The position numbers were made by a program, and so were the translations under genes. 64,000 nucleotides of DNA from Antitrichia curtipendula (taxonomy: Eukaryota; Streptophyta; Bryopsida; Hypnales; Leucodontaceae), in the NCBI GenBank assembly GCA_951230915.1, contig OX579638.1:15022696-15086695 (forward strand), read 5' to 3'. Below, in pieces: positions 35,395-47,454 of the stretch (within the stretch, counting starts at the first letter, position 1; every line of letters starts with the position of its first letter). The notes under the pieces are model-generated. The model saw nothing but the letters and a program-made list of their open reading frames with translations. It did no database searches and was not told where the DNA came from.

Positions 35395-36600
35395 GACTGG
35401 CTCTTTCTATCTGGCGCTCTTCCTTTACTTGTCTGAGCAATTCTTCCCTCACCTCTTTAATAGTCCTGTAAAGGACAAATGAAATCAGTAATAGCAAGTA
35501 AAGTAGCGAAAAAAAAACCCGAAAACCGAGCAGAGATTGCACTTGCAATTGTATAGCACTCGACAGATATCATTCTCTCTCGTTTGCGTGAAATTTGATA
35601 GCATGCTCATAGCACAGTAAAGCAGTCTACAGCCGTGCATGCAAAACACGTAATCAACCGGCCACATCAACCAAATGATAACAACATCTGAATTATCAGG
35701 CATGCTTAATACCGTCGAACCATTTATGATAGCACGCAACCAAACAACATCACACCTGCACTAGCATAGCGGCAGTGAAATAAACAACTGAATAAGACAG
35801 CTCTGAAATTTCAAACCCTGTGCATAATCGTGCTCAACGTGATTAGCGCGTCCCAAAACTGTATTACTCTTATGTTTGCAGTAGTTGATCGGAGTTATCT
35901 CGTTCCAAAAAACGACCTCTAATATCAATGAGAATCTGATCCATTCCCGTTAGGGATCGTACTAGATCCCTTCCCTAGCTGCAAACCCAGTAATGAAAAA
36001 TACCGAAAACAAATTATCAACGTAAATCACGAAGCCGCTGATCCTCAAATTCGCCGATCCCGAGCTGCATCGTCAGCTTCCAGAATTCCTCTATGGCACA
36101 GAATAGGCAAACGGCCTAACTACGGACAAGGAAATTCCAAAAACAAAACCTCACACTAATCGACTACTCTACTCCACAAGAAAAACACCAAAGTCCAGAT
36201 GATCGCGCTCGCGCTCAAGCATTGCCAAATAGAATCGAAATCGAGCTGGCCATCACCATATCCATTCATTGATCACGAGGAGCTTTCAAACAGATCACAG
36301 CCACTCGGAATTTTCATTGTTAGGATTCCAAGCCATTGCATCAGCAGATCGCCATTGTAGTGTCGACAGAGCGTTCCCGCTAATTCGGAAGTAAGTCGCT
36401 CAACGAAGAGTGCAAGGCAAATGTTGAATTAAAACGAACCTGAGAGCGCGACTTCGCAGCGCAATGCCTCCGCGAGGGAAGCAATTGGGACTGAGACCGG
36501 GAGATCTAAGCTTGGTCCGTGACGAGTCTGGCGCACTCAGCGGGAAACAGTGGCCATAGCCATCGCCAAAACCCTAAATTCGGTCCACATGTCACATGAA
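35395..36600 (-). promoter_or_regulatory. Spliced 5' leader of MIC60 with upstream frames
   Basis: A leader exon appears to end at 36440 with donor CTCTCAG|GTTCGT, and a second leader segment starts at 35465 after TTTACAG, running into the ATG at 35394. The first leader exon holds a short upstream frame ending MAMATVSR. It also holds a separate ATG-less frame of 73 codons (36573-36440 joined to 35465-35378) that passes the start codon and ends at a TAG 14 bases beyond it. The GC-rich block around 36440-36590 is the likely promoter-proximal exon. The transcription start is not known. Confidence 0.55.
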
Positions 36601-36658
36601 GCCACCCATGTCCTCGCAGCGTCATCGTAGTGTTGCTTGCTCCAAAGGTGCGCCAAAC

Positions 36659-36768
36659 GGGTAGGCATATCCATTACGGACCCCTTCCCCGTTTCAACCC
36701 TAAAATGTTGAAAAGGATGTAGATAGGTATGTAACTGGAAAGGGGTCTATAATGAGTATGCCTACCTT
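36659..36768. mobile_element. 110-bp hairpin MITE upstream of MIC60
   Basis: The left arm GGTAGGCATATCCATTACGGACCCC is matched by an inverted right arm (GGGGTCTATAATGAGTATGCC, then TACC) with about 30 bases per arm and few mismatches. The size and structure are those of a short stem-loop MITE. It sits about 80-100 bases beyond the leader exon, so it lies in the promoter region. No clear target duplication was seen. Confidence 0.7.
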
Positions 36769-39020
36769 TTCGAAAGTATACTTTAAATTTGTGACTACAC
36801 TCATTCTATTGTAGGACCAATTTTACAAAAAGTGTGACCAATTAATTTACTAAATTTAAAATATTTTAAATTATTGATTATATATATTATAAATGAAGGG
36901 CAAAATAAATGCTTCTCTATCAAAAATTTGTTGGCTTTTCAAAAGTGTGTCCCTCATATTTATTGAGGATTCAACATTCAACGCATTCTTACCATGGAGT
37001 TTACAGATACACTAATGTGCAAGCAATAACAGAATAATATGCACATTTGATGCAAAATTCATACTTCCTGTCTTGCGGAATGATGCAAAATTCATACTTC
37101 CTTCAAATATCTTTGACAAAATCGGTAACAAAATAATATGCACATTTCCTTCAAAACGTCAATTTGGGAAGGAATTGAGACTTATATATTTTACTAAAAG
37201 CCGGTTACTTTCAATTTTTTTTAACTTACATCTAATGATGTCCATGGTTAAAGCTTAGGTATGTACCAAGAATTTGAGGTACCTTGTTACCATAGTAAAT
37301 CTCTTGAAAACTTTCTATCATAACAAATTCAATCAAATTAAAAACACATGAACCAATTTGCAGCATAATGTTGTCTAAACCCTAATTTCTAAAAAATGCA
37401 ATACTTTCTCAAACATCGCTAAGAAACGCATACTATGACTAAAAGTAAAGCGGTGAAGACGAAGCACTTACCTCTTATGTTGAAAACATGCACCACTCGC
37501 ATTTATTCTCAAACCAACTATTCTCAAACAACAAGCTCCAAGATTTCAACTACAAACTACAAATTTCAAACATCCAACAATTCTATGAGCTCATTTTGCA
37601 ATTTAGTAAGCCATAAAAACAATCATCTAGTCCAATTTTCAAAATTTTGAACAAAGAATTTTATTGCAAAGCAATGGGAGGTTTTTGATGTTGTGGATTT
37701 GTAGAACACATGAGGGTGATGCAATCGAAAGGCGGGCAGACTATAGGACTCCAAGCCACCGCACCATTAGAACTTGAATTTTGAGAATTTCAAAACCCCA
37801 CTCCAATCTCCCCCACTCCTCAACTCTAATACGTCCCATAATACCTCAACAATAAAAATTCAAATGCCCACCTCTCTACTGCTTTCTAAAACACCCATCC
37901 ATTGCAAGATTCACTCACAGACACAAAATGCCCAAACAAACCTAGCCGCTATAATTCCAAGTAATCCACCTTCATCACAAAGTTCCAATTAACCAAATCA
38001 CAAAGTTCTAACATCAAATTGAGATTGCAATAAAGAGAAGCTCAAAGGATTTCATCTCAACTTACAATGGTCATACAAGCAAGCCCCAACACCAGAAAAT
38101 TGCATAATTTCAACAAGACACTCAAGTAAGGCACAGAGGCAAGCATGTCTATTTATTCCACCTGTACCAACAATTTTTTTCCTCAAGTCAAATCGCATGG
38201 CATTTAGGATATTATTTTATTTTCAAATTGCACGGTTGTTGATTTTTTAGAGAGGGATTATTGTTTTCTTTTCAAATTGCACAACTGCTGATTTTTGAGA
38301 AAAGGAGGGATTGTTTTCTTTTTGAATCTCATGGCTATTGATTTTTTAGAGGGGGAGTTCAGAGGGGGGCTACCTATCTCTTCTCAGAAGACAATCATGA
38401 ATATAATACCAAATTTTATTTTTAAAATTTTCATAAAAGATTTATTTTATTTTAATCCCTTCATCTTTAAATTCCTACACATTCCTAAACACATTATAAA
38501 GAAAAAGAATAAAACTCAATTTCATAAGGAGCACACTACATATATTGTAAGTCCATAACACATCTAAATTTCATTGTAAATTCTAAATATCCAATCAACT
38601 ATGGAAATTTTATAAGTTTAATTTAGTAAATGGATAGAAATTTTCAAATTTTCAATTGTGATAAAATAAGCTAGACAAGCTTCATTTTCTTAGATAATAT
38701 CAATCTAAAAAACTAAGTGATTTAAAGGCTACATTTTAGTTTCAGAATTAATCAAGGTGCATCCATTTTTTGATACCCAAACCTTTAGAAATAAATAGCT
38801 TGTACCAATGTACATTTTCATATGTAATTTCAAAAATATTTAAATAAATGTGAATTTATATTATTCAGATATTTTTTGAATAAAATGAACTTTGGTATAT
38901 GGAAGCTTATAAATTATTTTAGAACCTTAAATAAAATCTTGATGACTATAAACATGGTCAATTTTCATCTACAAATTATTTGTATTGTATCTTGTGTGTT
39001 CTTGTTTTATTTTTTCTTAT
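36769..39020. other. AT-rich intergenic DNA
   Basis: Nothing gene-like is present. A 22-base direct repeat (TGATGCAAAATTCATACTTC...) occurs at about 37049 and 37081, and ATAATATGCACATTT occurs at about 37035 and 37134. Both hint at small local duplications. Confidence 0.4.
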
Positions 39021-40599
39021 TTAACCCTTAAATGTCCAAGGCCTTTTTGAGCATCTTGGAATTACTCAAAACTAAGAAAAAGTCTGAGCTTTGATGAGCT
39101 TTATCAATTTATTAAAATTTTAAAAATACATATTTAAACCAAACATGTTGTGAATATGTAATCCTATCTTTTGAACGCATAGTGATAACTATGCACTCAA
39201 GGAAAAAAAAAATCGATTTTTTTTTCAATCCCCCCTGTTGAGCTCAATTAATTAAAAATTAATTAAATTATTAATTAATTTAAGTTTAAAGTTTTAAACC
39301 CCCCCGCACTTTATAAATTTCAGGGGAGGGTGGGGTGACAATTGATATGGGACAAATCCCATAGTATTTCGTATCCATATATTTGTATGTATTTGTATCC
39401 AAATCTGTATAATACATATCATATCATGTATCCCGTACCATATCCCGTATTCATATCAGTATTTGTACTAGTATCCATATCTATACTTTTTAATTTTTTA
39501 AGATCAACGGTGTGGGAGGGGGGAGGGGAATTTTTTTTTTTTTAATCGACGGCTGTCATTTTTTAGCACAGTGAAGGGAGGTGGTATGAACACACAAAAC
39601 TCAACCAGCCTCTTTTCACCGGATTGTGTGATAACTATGCACTATTTTCAAAAAAAATAGTTTTTAAGGGGGGATGAATTAAAAATTAATTTTTTTTTCA
39701 GCCCACACTCCCAAGCCCTCCCCCTCCCCTCTTGTAATTTTCAAGGGTGGTGGGGAGATGCAAACATTATGGGATAAATTTGTATTCTGTCGTATATGTA
39801 TTCTTCCATATATGTATTTTGCCTTTTGTATATGTATCTATATTCGTAAGTATGCTTGTATCCGTATCCGTATCCAGATTTGTATGCAGATCCAATGGCT
39901 CCTGATTTTTTGTTGAGGGGGGGTGGAATTTTTTCCCCCCCATCCAACGGCTCCTGATTTTTTGTTGAGGAGGGGTGGAATTTTTTTTCCACCCATCCAA
40001 CGGCTCCTGATTTTGGGGGAAGGGGGGGAACCATGTATTGAAAACCTAGTGTGTTCTCCTCTTTTCAGTAGATAGTGAATCATATACAAAAAAAATAAAA
40101 TAATAATGGTACTTATAGATTGAAAGATTATTGTAATGTTTGATCAAAAGGGTGTTAAAATTGAAAAAGTCTCTTGAAGTCTTTCAATTCCCTTCTTACA
40201 TGTCAAATCTAAAATTTAGGTCATGAAAAAAAATATAAGGTTAAAACATATAACATGCATAAGTATAATTGATTAACGCCTTCTCCAAATGTACTTTACA
40301 AATCTTTTAAATGAATTTACAATGTGATTTTTTCTACAAGATTTAGTATATTTTAGGCTCATCTTCAAGAGCCCCTAACACTAAACAATTAAGAATTGCA
40401 ACGAACACCCTTGCACAAAATCTTCAATAGAAAAATTGTAAACAATTTTTTTTTTATATCAAATGTTTGATGCTCAAAATCGACTTTCAAGTGTTTCAAA
40501 TTCCAAGAAACTACCATAAATAATACTTTGACAAGATTTTATTTAACTTCAAAATTTAGACAATACCAAAATATAGTACCTTGAGCATTTAGGAGTTAA
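39021..40599 (+). mobile_element. TTAA-element family B carrying a nested insertion
   Basis: The left end is TTAACCCTTAAATGTCCAAGGCC and the right end GAGCATTTAGGAGTTAA. The outer parts align with 60131-60774. A block of about 910 bases between about 39160 and 40072 has no counterpart in that copy and consists mostly of two family E repeats. GTGAAT occurs on both sides of the block, so it may be the 6-base target duplication. Confidence 0.7.
39180..40070. repeat. Two family E repeats in tandem
   Basis: Copy 2 starts GTGATAACTATGCACTC near 39181 and copy 3 starts GTGATAACTATGCACTATT near 39627. Both pass through AATTAAAAATTAATT, a C-rich or G-rich patch, GTATCC/GTATCCAT short repeats and an (A/C)AACGGCT block. 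Copy 3 ends in two or three units of the type CATCCAACGGCTCCTGATTTT followed by GTTGAGG(A/G)GGGGTGGAA. The minus-strand frames of 77-97 codons (39741-40089) come from this repeat and are not genes. Confidence 0.65.
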
Positions 40600-41977
40600 T
40601 CTCATATTTAAAATGCCAATATCTTTTTATTTAAAAACTATTAGTTTTTTGTGGCACAAGACAAAAAATGAGTTCTATAGAAATCTTGATCAATCACTAA
40701 CATCAACTCAAATTTTTGTTTTCATTCATTTTGGATTATTGAGCATTGAAATACATCGAAAGTCCTATAAAGAAAGAGGTCTATTAGAAAAAATCTGAAC
40801 CCTGCAAAGGGCCGCCAACTTTTCATTTCCCCCCCTAGTACAAATACAGGAAAATAAAAATAATACATGTTTTTTTAAATAATTTTTTTTATGCTATTAA
40901 AAATATTTAAAAAAATATTTTAGAAAATCCAATTTGACATAGAGCTGACATGGCACTATTAGTGCTACATCAACTTTTAATAAATATAAACAATAATAAT
41001 AATAAATTCTAATTTTTTCTATAATTGCACCGCTGCCACTGAGAACTTGCGGCCCTCTTGAGGCTTTAAATTTTTTCTAATGATTTCAAAATACATCTAA
41101 AGCCTTATACAATATTTGTTTTGTTTTTATATTATTAGAGTTCCTTGAATTATTTTAATCCCTAAAGTTCCTTTGTGTTTAGAGGCTCTTTCAACTTAAA
41201 ATACACCCTCCTTCTCATAAACTTGACAATTTTGCAAAAAGTGTTTCATATTCATGTGACTCAACTATAATATTTTATTAGTATTTTACTGTGGAAGGTG
41301 TGTACAAAATTACAACTGACTCTATTTATGGTTGCATAATTATTTGTTGAGATCATAGGATTCAAAATGAGTGTAGAAGTTTTATTTGTGCTTGCCCAAC
41401 TTGTCAGTATTTTTTTCTATGATTCAAAACAATTTCTTGCACCTTATGAAGTGGTTGTGCAATTTGAAATTCTTGAAGAGGATCAAGTTGCTTGTGTGCT
41501 TGCCAAATCTCATGGTCATTTGGGAGTACTAAAAAATAGTAAACGAATCGGGTGGTTCATTCAAACTTAATTTACAGTAAAGAAACTTCAAAGAGGTAGA
41601 CGTTGTGCTAAAAAAACATTTATTTCAAAACCCGCAGGGTTCACTTGAAGATGGTGGTGCGCAAGGATGGGGTGAAACGCTCATTCCAAAGGAAAAATAC
41701 TGAAATTTTTATTTGCCAGGCATGATAAAATTTGCAAATTTTGAATTCATATTTGCAATCAATGGCTCCAAATGAGCTAGGAGAGATGTAGAAATAAATT
41801 AATCAAGCACAAAATAATTTTTTTTTTTTTTACCCCCCCGTCTAGAATGACTTGGGGAGGACAAGCCAGGGAGTTAGTTCACCTCGGCCGTATGCACTAT
41901 GTGCTATCAAAAATTTTGAAAAGAAAAATGACACATTGATCACTTGATCTTGAGGTCAACTCAACTTTAGTTAGTGC
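40600..41977. other. AT-rich intergenic DNA
   Basis: No gene is supported. The 67-codon frame at 41367-41570 has no recognisable motif. A T/C run lies at about 41819-41839. Confidence 0.4.
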
Positions 41978-42908
41978 TTAACCCCTGAAGTCCCAAGACC
42001 TCTTTTCCATCGAAAAACACTCAAAACTGCTATTTCTAGAACAATGAGCAAAAATAAAATTCAACATTTTTTTGCATATTTTATTGTAGAAAGTTTGTAT
42101 TAGACTAGTATAAAAATTTGTGGAAGAAATTTCACAAGCTTTGACTGCGTAGATTGAAAGATATTTGCGTTCAAAGGAAAGAAAACAAGTTCTTTTACAC
42201 CTTGCTCAAGTGAATTTTTTGGCTTTGAACCTTTATAACTTATAATTTTTGCTCTACTAATTTTGAATTTTGAATTTTATATGATAAAAAATTGAGTTGA
42301 AAGTCTAGAAAAAATTTCAACAAACATACACTTAGTTTTCACTCATTAAAAAATTGTTAAGTAGAAGTAGGTTGAAGATTGAAGGAAAATCTAAATTGCT
42401 ATTAGCTCCAAGATGGAATTGAAATATACTAATCTCAACGGTAAGATTGTTCTATCAAGAGATCTTAACCTTGTGAAACCTTTTGTTTTTGATAAATTGT
42501 GAAAATTGAGGTCGGAAACAAACTCTACAAGTTATTTTTTCAAGAAAATGTTTTGATTGCCCAAAAAACAAGATTGTCCATAACTTTTACATAACAAATT
42601 CAAATGGAATAAATCAAAGCTTCCCATTTACATAAGAACATAATCTATACAAAACAAAATTTTATAATTTTTCACTTTAACTTTTTATGAGGTTTCTTTT
42701 CTACCCACCAAACTAAAAAAAAGAGTTTTTGTGACATAACTTTTGTTCCTAGGCTTCAATTGAAGTAAAAAATTATATTTGGGGAAAGCTAATATATTTT
42801 TCTATTTTCTCAAAGAAATTCAAAAAAGCACAACAAATATTGAGACCAGAGGAACTTGCCCAAAATCCATTTTTTCCTTCGAGGGGACAATGGGACTTTA
42901 GAGGTTAA
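41978..42908 (-). mobile_element. TTAA-element family A, full copy (-)
   Basis: The ends are TTAACCCCTGAAGTCCCAAGACC and CAATGGGACTTTAGAGGTTAA. The interior is the reverse complement of the family A copies at 26452 and 46526. Length is about 931 bp, within three bases of the others. No coding sequence. Confidence 0.78.
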
Positions 42909-44904
42909 ATAAGTATTGGGCACCTCTCCAAAAAATAAAGTCTCTAGATTTTAAGACTTTCTTCCAAGTGAAATCCATAAGGAATTTGTTGAATTTGGAT
43001 GGATGCAGATCAACACCATCCTTTATAAAAAACTCTAAAATCTTGATGTGCCATATGATTTTGAAAGCAAGTTCCAATCTTAAGATTTAGATTAGAAAAG
43101 TTGTAAGGTAAGTTAGTCTAATTTCGCAGTATGGTGAAGTTGTTGGTAAATAAGCTGGTTGAACAATATTACCAAATTGGAAGCTTCTCTAGCGTGAAAA
43201 GTTTTGTATGTTTGATTCTAAATACAATACATGGTCAAAATGGATGATACATGAACTTAGAATTTTTGTGGCAATACATGATCTTACTCGAGATCTTACT
43301 ATGAACGACAATTTTTCAAATTTTACATGAACTTATAATTTTTTTCCCACTACAATTATTTTTTCTAATATTCCTTGTGACACTAATTTAGCAAAATTGC
43401 ACTATCATTAGATGATTTTTAAAGCCTCTAGAAGACCATAAGTTCTTGAATTGTGGAGAAATTGGGAACAAAGCCAAAACAATGCCAAATCAGTAGTCTG
43501 ATGTAGTCAAAAGATTGCCACGTTTGGTAATCATATTTAATTACTATTTTTAAAACTATTTAAAAAAATAAAAAAATATTAATATATTAAAATAAAATAA
43601 ATTCCAAAAAAAAATTGAAAATATTTTTTTTAAACCTTAATTTTTTTTTTAAACCCTACCAACGCTATAGTGGTTTACAAATGTGGAAACAACTTCAAAA
43701 CAATCTTTTGAAGGCCTCGAATCTCCTCCAATATTTAAATTGGTGTAGGTTAAAACAATATTATATTATATCAATTTTTACAAAAAAGTTGTTGTGACAC
43801 TAATATTGTAGGTGATGCTAAATTTTCATTCATTAATAGGACACACTAATCTAATCAATTAGTGTGCCCTGCAATCATATTACTAACTTGCACTAAATAA
43901 TTTAAAAATTATGTGAATTTGTATGACATAGTTATTTGTATGGTACTACACAATATTACAAAGAAAACCAATATGATGTGATCTACATTATTTTCATACT
44001 ACACCAACTTTCATCCAATTCCATCTACATTTTTTTCTATTTTAATCTAAAATTCATCTAAATGTTTAAGTTGATTATACCACATTCATCCAAATTAGTG
44101 TGAGGTATATTATGCTATTCAAATTATTGCATTAATTCATTTAACAAGTTATGCTATGGTCAAATGATATGACATGATTAATCCGAGGATTAATCTCATG
44201 AGATCTACAAAGTGAATAAGCTAGTTGGTGGCAAAAATACAATTGTGACAATAACCAAGTGAATTCCAATTCCACAAATCTGATTTAAGCCTCTTGTCCA
44301 AGCAAATGGGTCAAAAGCCTTGATTTTTCTTTTGCACTTAAGGAGATGAAAGTGTTTATGTATTAGATGACCAATGAGTTGCACCAGAGGCGAATAGGTT
44401 ATCGTACATAACCGGTTAAACATTTTTCTATCACAACCTTTGGTCTTCATGATCCAAGGGTGTATGAAGCTCGGTATGAAGCAAGTTGAAAGGAAAGAAA
44501 GTTATGAGTTGCAACTTGTAATGGCAATGACAACAAGTTGCCAATGAGACAGTACCACGTTAGCGTTGAAAAGTCAACAACCAGTTATATAGATAATTTT
44601 TTTCCAGAATTTAGTCTAAAGTTTGAGACGGCCATTGTTTGCCCATATTTGCAAGAAGTCCCAAAGAGTCTTTTTAATACTTTAGGGGGATAATAATTGA
44701 ATTTATAAAATACTATATAAACCTATGTATAGGAACATTGCAAGAGACAGGAAAAACATGTACATGACAAATCGCACAAATGCTTGTTGCACTCTAGGAT
44801 TTCATTTTGAATGTTGGATGCAATAATTGGATGACATTTCTCCAAGATGAAAATGTGATGGATTTTTTGATAGGAATTGTGACAAAGATTGTGTCATTGC
44901 ATAC
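42909..44904. other. AT-rich intergenic DNA
   Basis: There is no supported gene. The minus frame at 44205-44450 lies in slightly GC-richer DNA, but nothing in it was recognised. Confidence 0.4.
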
Positions 44905-45671
44905 TTAACCCCTAAAGGTCCAAACAATGTTTTTTGGCAACATAGCAATTTGGAGCAGTTCACTACAAATGGGATTTTTATTTTATTCTTTGAAAATTTC
45001 ACACAACATGTGCCTGAGGAGTATCTTTAAGGCACAATAGTTTTCATAACTTTTGACTACATGGTTAAAAAGTTATTGTATGATATATAATTTTCATAGC
45101 TCAATGAGCAGCTCAAGCAACTCAAAAAACTTCTTTAAAAATCACTTTTTTAAGAAATAGAAATTTAAAATTGGTTCTCTAGATTTATTTATACGCAAAA
45201 AGCTTTTAATCATTCCATTTTTATTGATGAGATGAAAGCTATGGGAGTTTTAGTTTGCAGGTAGGTATGGAGTCTTTGAATTTAAAGTAGGTATGGAGTC
45301 TCTGGATCCAGAATATAACTTGAGACTTATATCTTTTTTTCAAGTTATATTTTGAAAAAAGATATAAGTCTCGAAGGAACTTATATTTTGTAAAAGTGGA
45401 TTTTTTGAAAGTAACATCATATTATCTTTTGTTAAATGATATTAACCTTTTGTGCATGAACATAATCTAAAAACCGGACTACTATTTTAGAAGTTCATAA
45501 TTATTTCTAATAAATTTCAAAACATATTTTTATCCTTGAATATGTAGAGTTGTGGTTTCTTTTACCATTCTAATAATCTCCTACATTCTTTAAAGCTTTC
45601 TAAATGATTCACTTCCACATTTTTAGCTATAGTAGCAAATAATTAAGGCCATTCTAGCATTTAGGGATTAA
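44905..45671 (-). mobile_element. TTAA-element family C, inverted and shortened copy
   Basis: The left end is TTAACCCCTAAAGGTCCAAACAATG and the right end CTAGCATTTAGGGATTAA. The first half is the reverse complement of the right part of 57790-58701, including the block around CTCCCATAGCTTTCATCTCA. The second half differs, so the copy is deleted or recombined. It contains the hairpin at 45322-45372. Confidence 0.65.
45322..45372. repeat. Near-perfect 21-bp hairpin
   Basis: The left arm starts GAGACTTATATCTTTTTTTC and is followed, after a loop of about 8 bases, by the complementary arm ending GATATAAGTCTC. It sits inside the inverted family C element and is absent from the full-length copy. Confidence 0.7.
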
Positions 45672-46525
45672 AGATATATAATTGCACATTATTTTAAGTT
45701 AATTTGTTTTCTTTAAAAAAATCATTATAACACCTTTTGCTACAAATCAACCATTAAAAGCCAAAATGGTCCAAAGTCGCTACTTTCTTGTAGATATCAA
45801 CATTTTTTTGATATTTTGGAATAAATCATTAAAAATAATAATATATTTGAGATTATAATTTAATCATTTTTTTATTCAATAAGATCCAAAAATTTATGAC
45901 CTACAATTACGATGCAATCTCCAAAAAATTCCATGCCTTCTCATGGTGAATCTTGTAATTTTTATTTAGAAGACCAAAAAATTTGTCTCCTAAATCAACA
46001 ATTTAAGATTGATAGAAAATAAATTTTTAATATTTAAAATAAAATTCATGCCATTCTTTTTCTACCACGATATGCCCAAAATTTATTGGAAAACTGCATT
46101 TCTTCAATTTGTGAAGTAAATGAAAACTTTTGAGGATTGTTGTGTAAAATCTTTTATATACGGTCCTTTAAAGAATTTGTCTTATTCTCTCTACTAAAGA
46201 ATTTGATAAATTTGATAATTATAGAAAAAATTACTTAATAAAATCATATATATTTATAATTTTTATATGTAGTCCTCTATTTGTACCACAACATGACTAA
46301 ATTTTATTGAAAAATTATAATTTCTCAAATAGATTTGGCAATTATTGAAGTGTAAAAATATATTTGAAAGTCACTATATATTTGCATCTCTTAAGTGCTT
46401 CTTTAAACCAAAGAATTAAGCTCCATTTGTACATGACTTTGAGGAATCAATTGAAAAATATAAGACTAAGAAGAGACATTCATTATTGAAAAAATGAACA
46501 TCTATTATGTAGACAATGAAGTTTT
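45672..46525. other. AT-rich intergenic DNA
   Basis: No open frame or motif of note. Confidence 0.4.
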
Positions 46526-47454
46526 TTAACCCCTAAAAAACCGTTGTCTATTTGGGGGACAAATAGGATTTTGGCTAAGTACCTATGGGCTGAATTTTTG
46601 TCGTGATTTTTGATACTTTTTTTGAAGATAGAAAAACTGATAAGCTTTGTGGGACTATAATTTTCTTCACAATCGGTGCCTCAGAACAACAGTTATGACC
46701 AAATAAGCTCAAAACAGGGGACGAGGGATAGCCTGGGCAGCAAAAAAAAAATTGAAAAAAATTGAATTTTTTTTATAAATATCTTTTTTTCATAGAAAAT
46801 ATTTTTTTCTATCTGGAAAGCTTTGATTCATTTCATTTGGATTTGTATTGAGAAAGTTATGGACATTCTTGTTTTTTGGGCAGTTAGAGCATCTTCTTGA
46901 AAAAAATAACTTCTAGGATTCATTTCTGAATGCAATTTTTCAAATTTTTCAATTTTTTTTTTCTCACATGATTTTTTTTACTTGCTAGAACAATCTCACC
47001 ATTGGAATTAGTGCATTTTAATTCCATCTAAAATATATGAATATTTTAGATTTTCTTTTTTTCTTGTACCTACTTCTACTTAACAATTTTTTGAAGAATG
47101 ATAATAAAGTTTTTTTGAACTTTCTTTTTTATCCTAGATTCTCAACTCAATTCTCTACTATAAATATTTAAAGCTCAAAATGTTGTAGTTCAAAAGTTTT
47201 AAGTTCAAAATGTTTGACGTCAAAAAATCTAGTTCCGCAATGTGTTGAAAAACTTGTTTTTTTCACTTTAAATGCAGATATCTTACAATCTATGCAGTCA
47301 AAAATTCTAAAAAAAAATTCACACATTCTTGGTAAGATCCTAAGGTTAGATGTGCAAAAAAAACATTTTTCAAATTCTTTTACTCTTTGCTATAGAAATG
47401 GCAATTTTGAGTGTTATTTTGGCAGAAAAAAGGCCTTGGGCCTTAAGGAGTTAA
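46526..47454 (+). mobile_element. TTAA-element family A, full copy (+)
   Basis: The ends are TTAACCCCTAAAAAACCGTTG and GGCCTTGGGCCTTAAGGAGTTAA. Length is about 929 bp, and the interior is in the same order and orientation as 26452-27383. The 85-codon frame at 47214-47471 runs off the right end and is not conserved in the other copies, so it is not a gene. Confidence 0.78.

Noticed and set aside
39741..40089. Three overlapping minus-strand frames rich in Pro, Lys and Tyr
   Set aside because: They are translations of the repeated CCATCCAACGGCTCCTGATTTT and GTATCC units in nested repeats.
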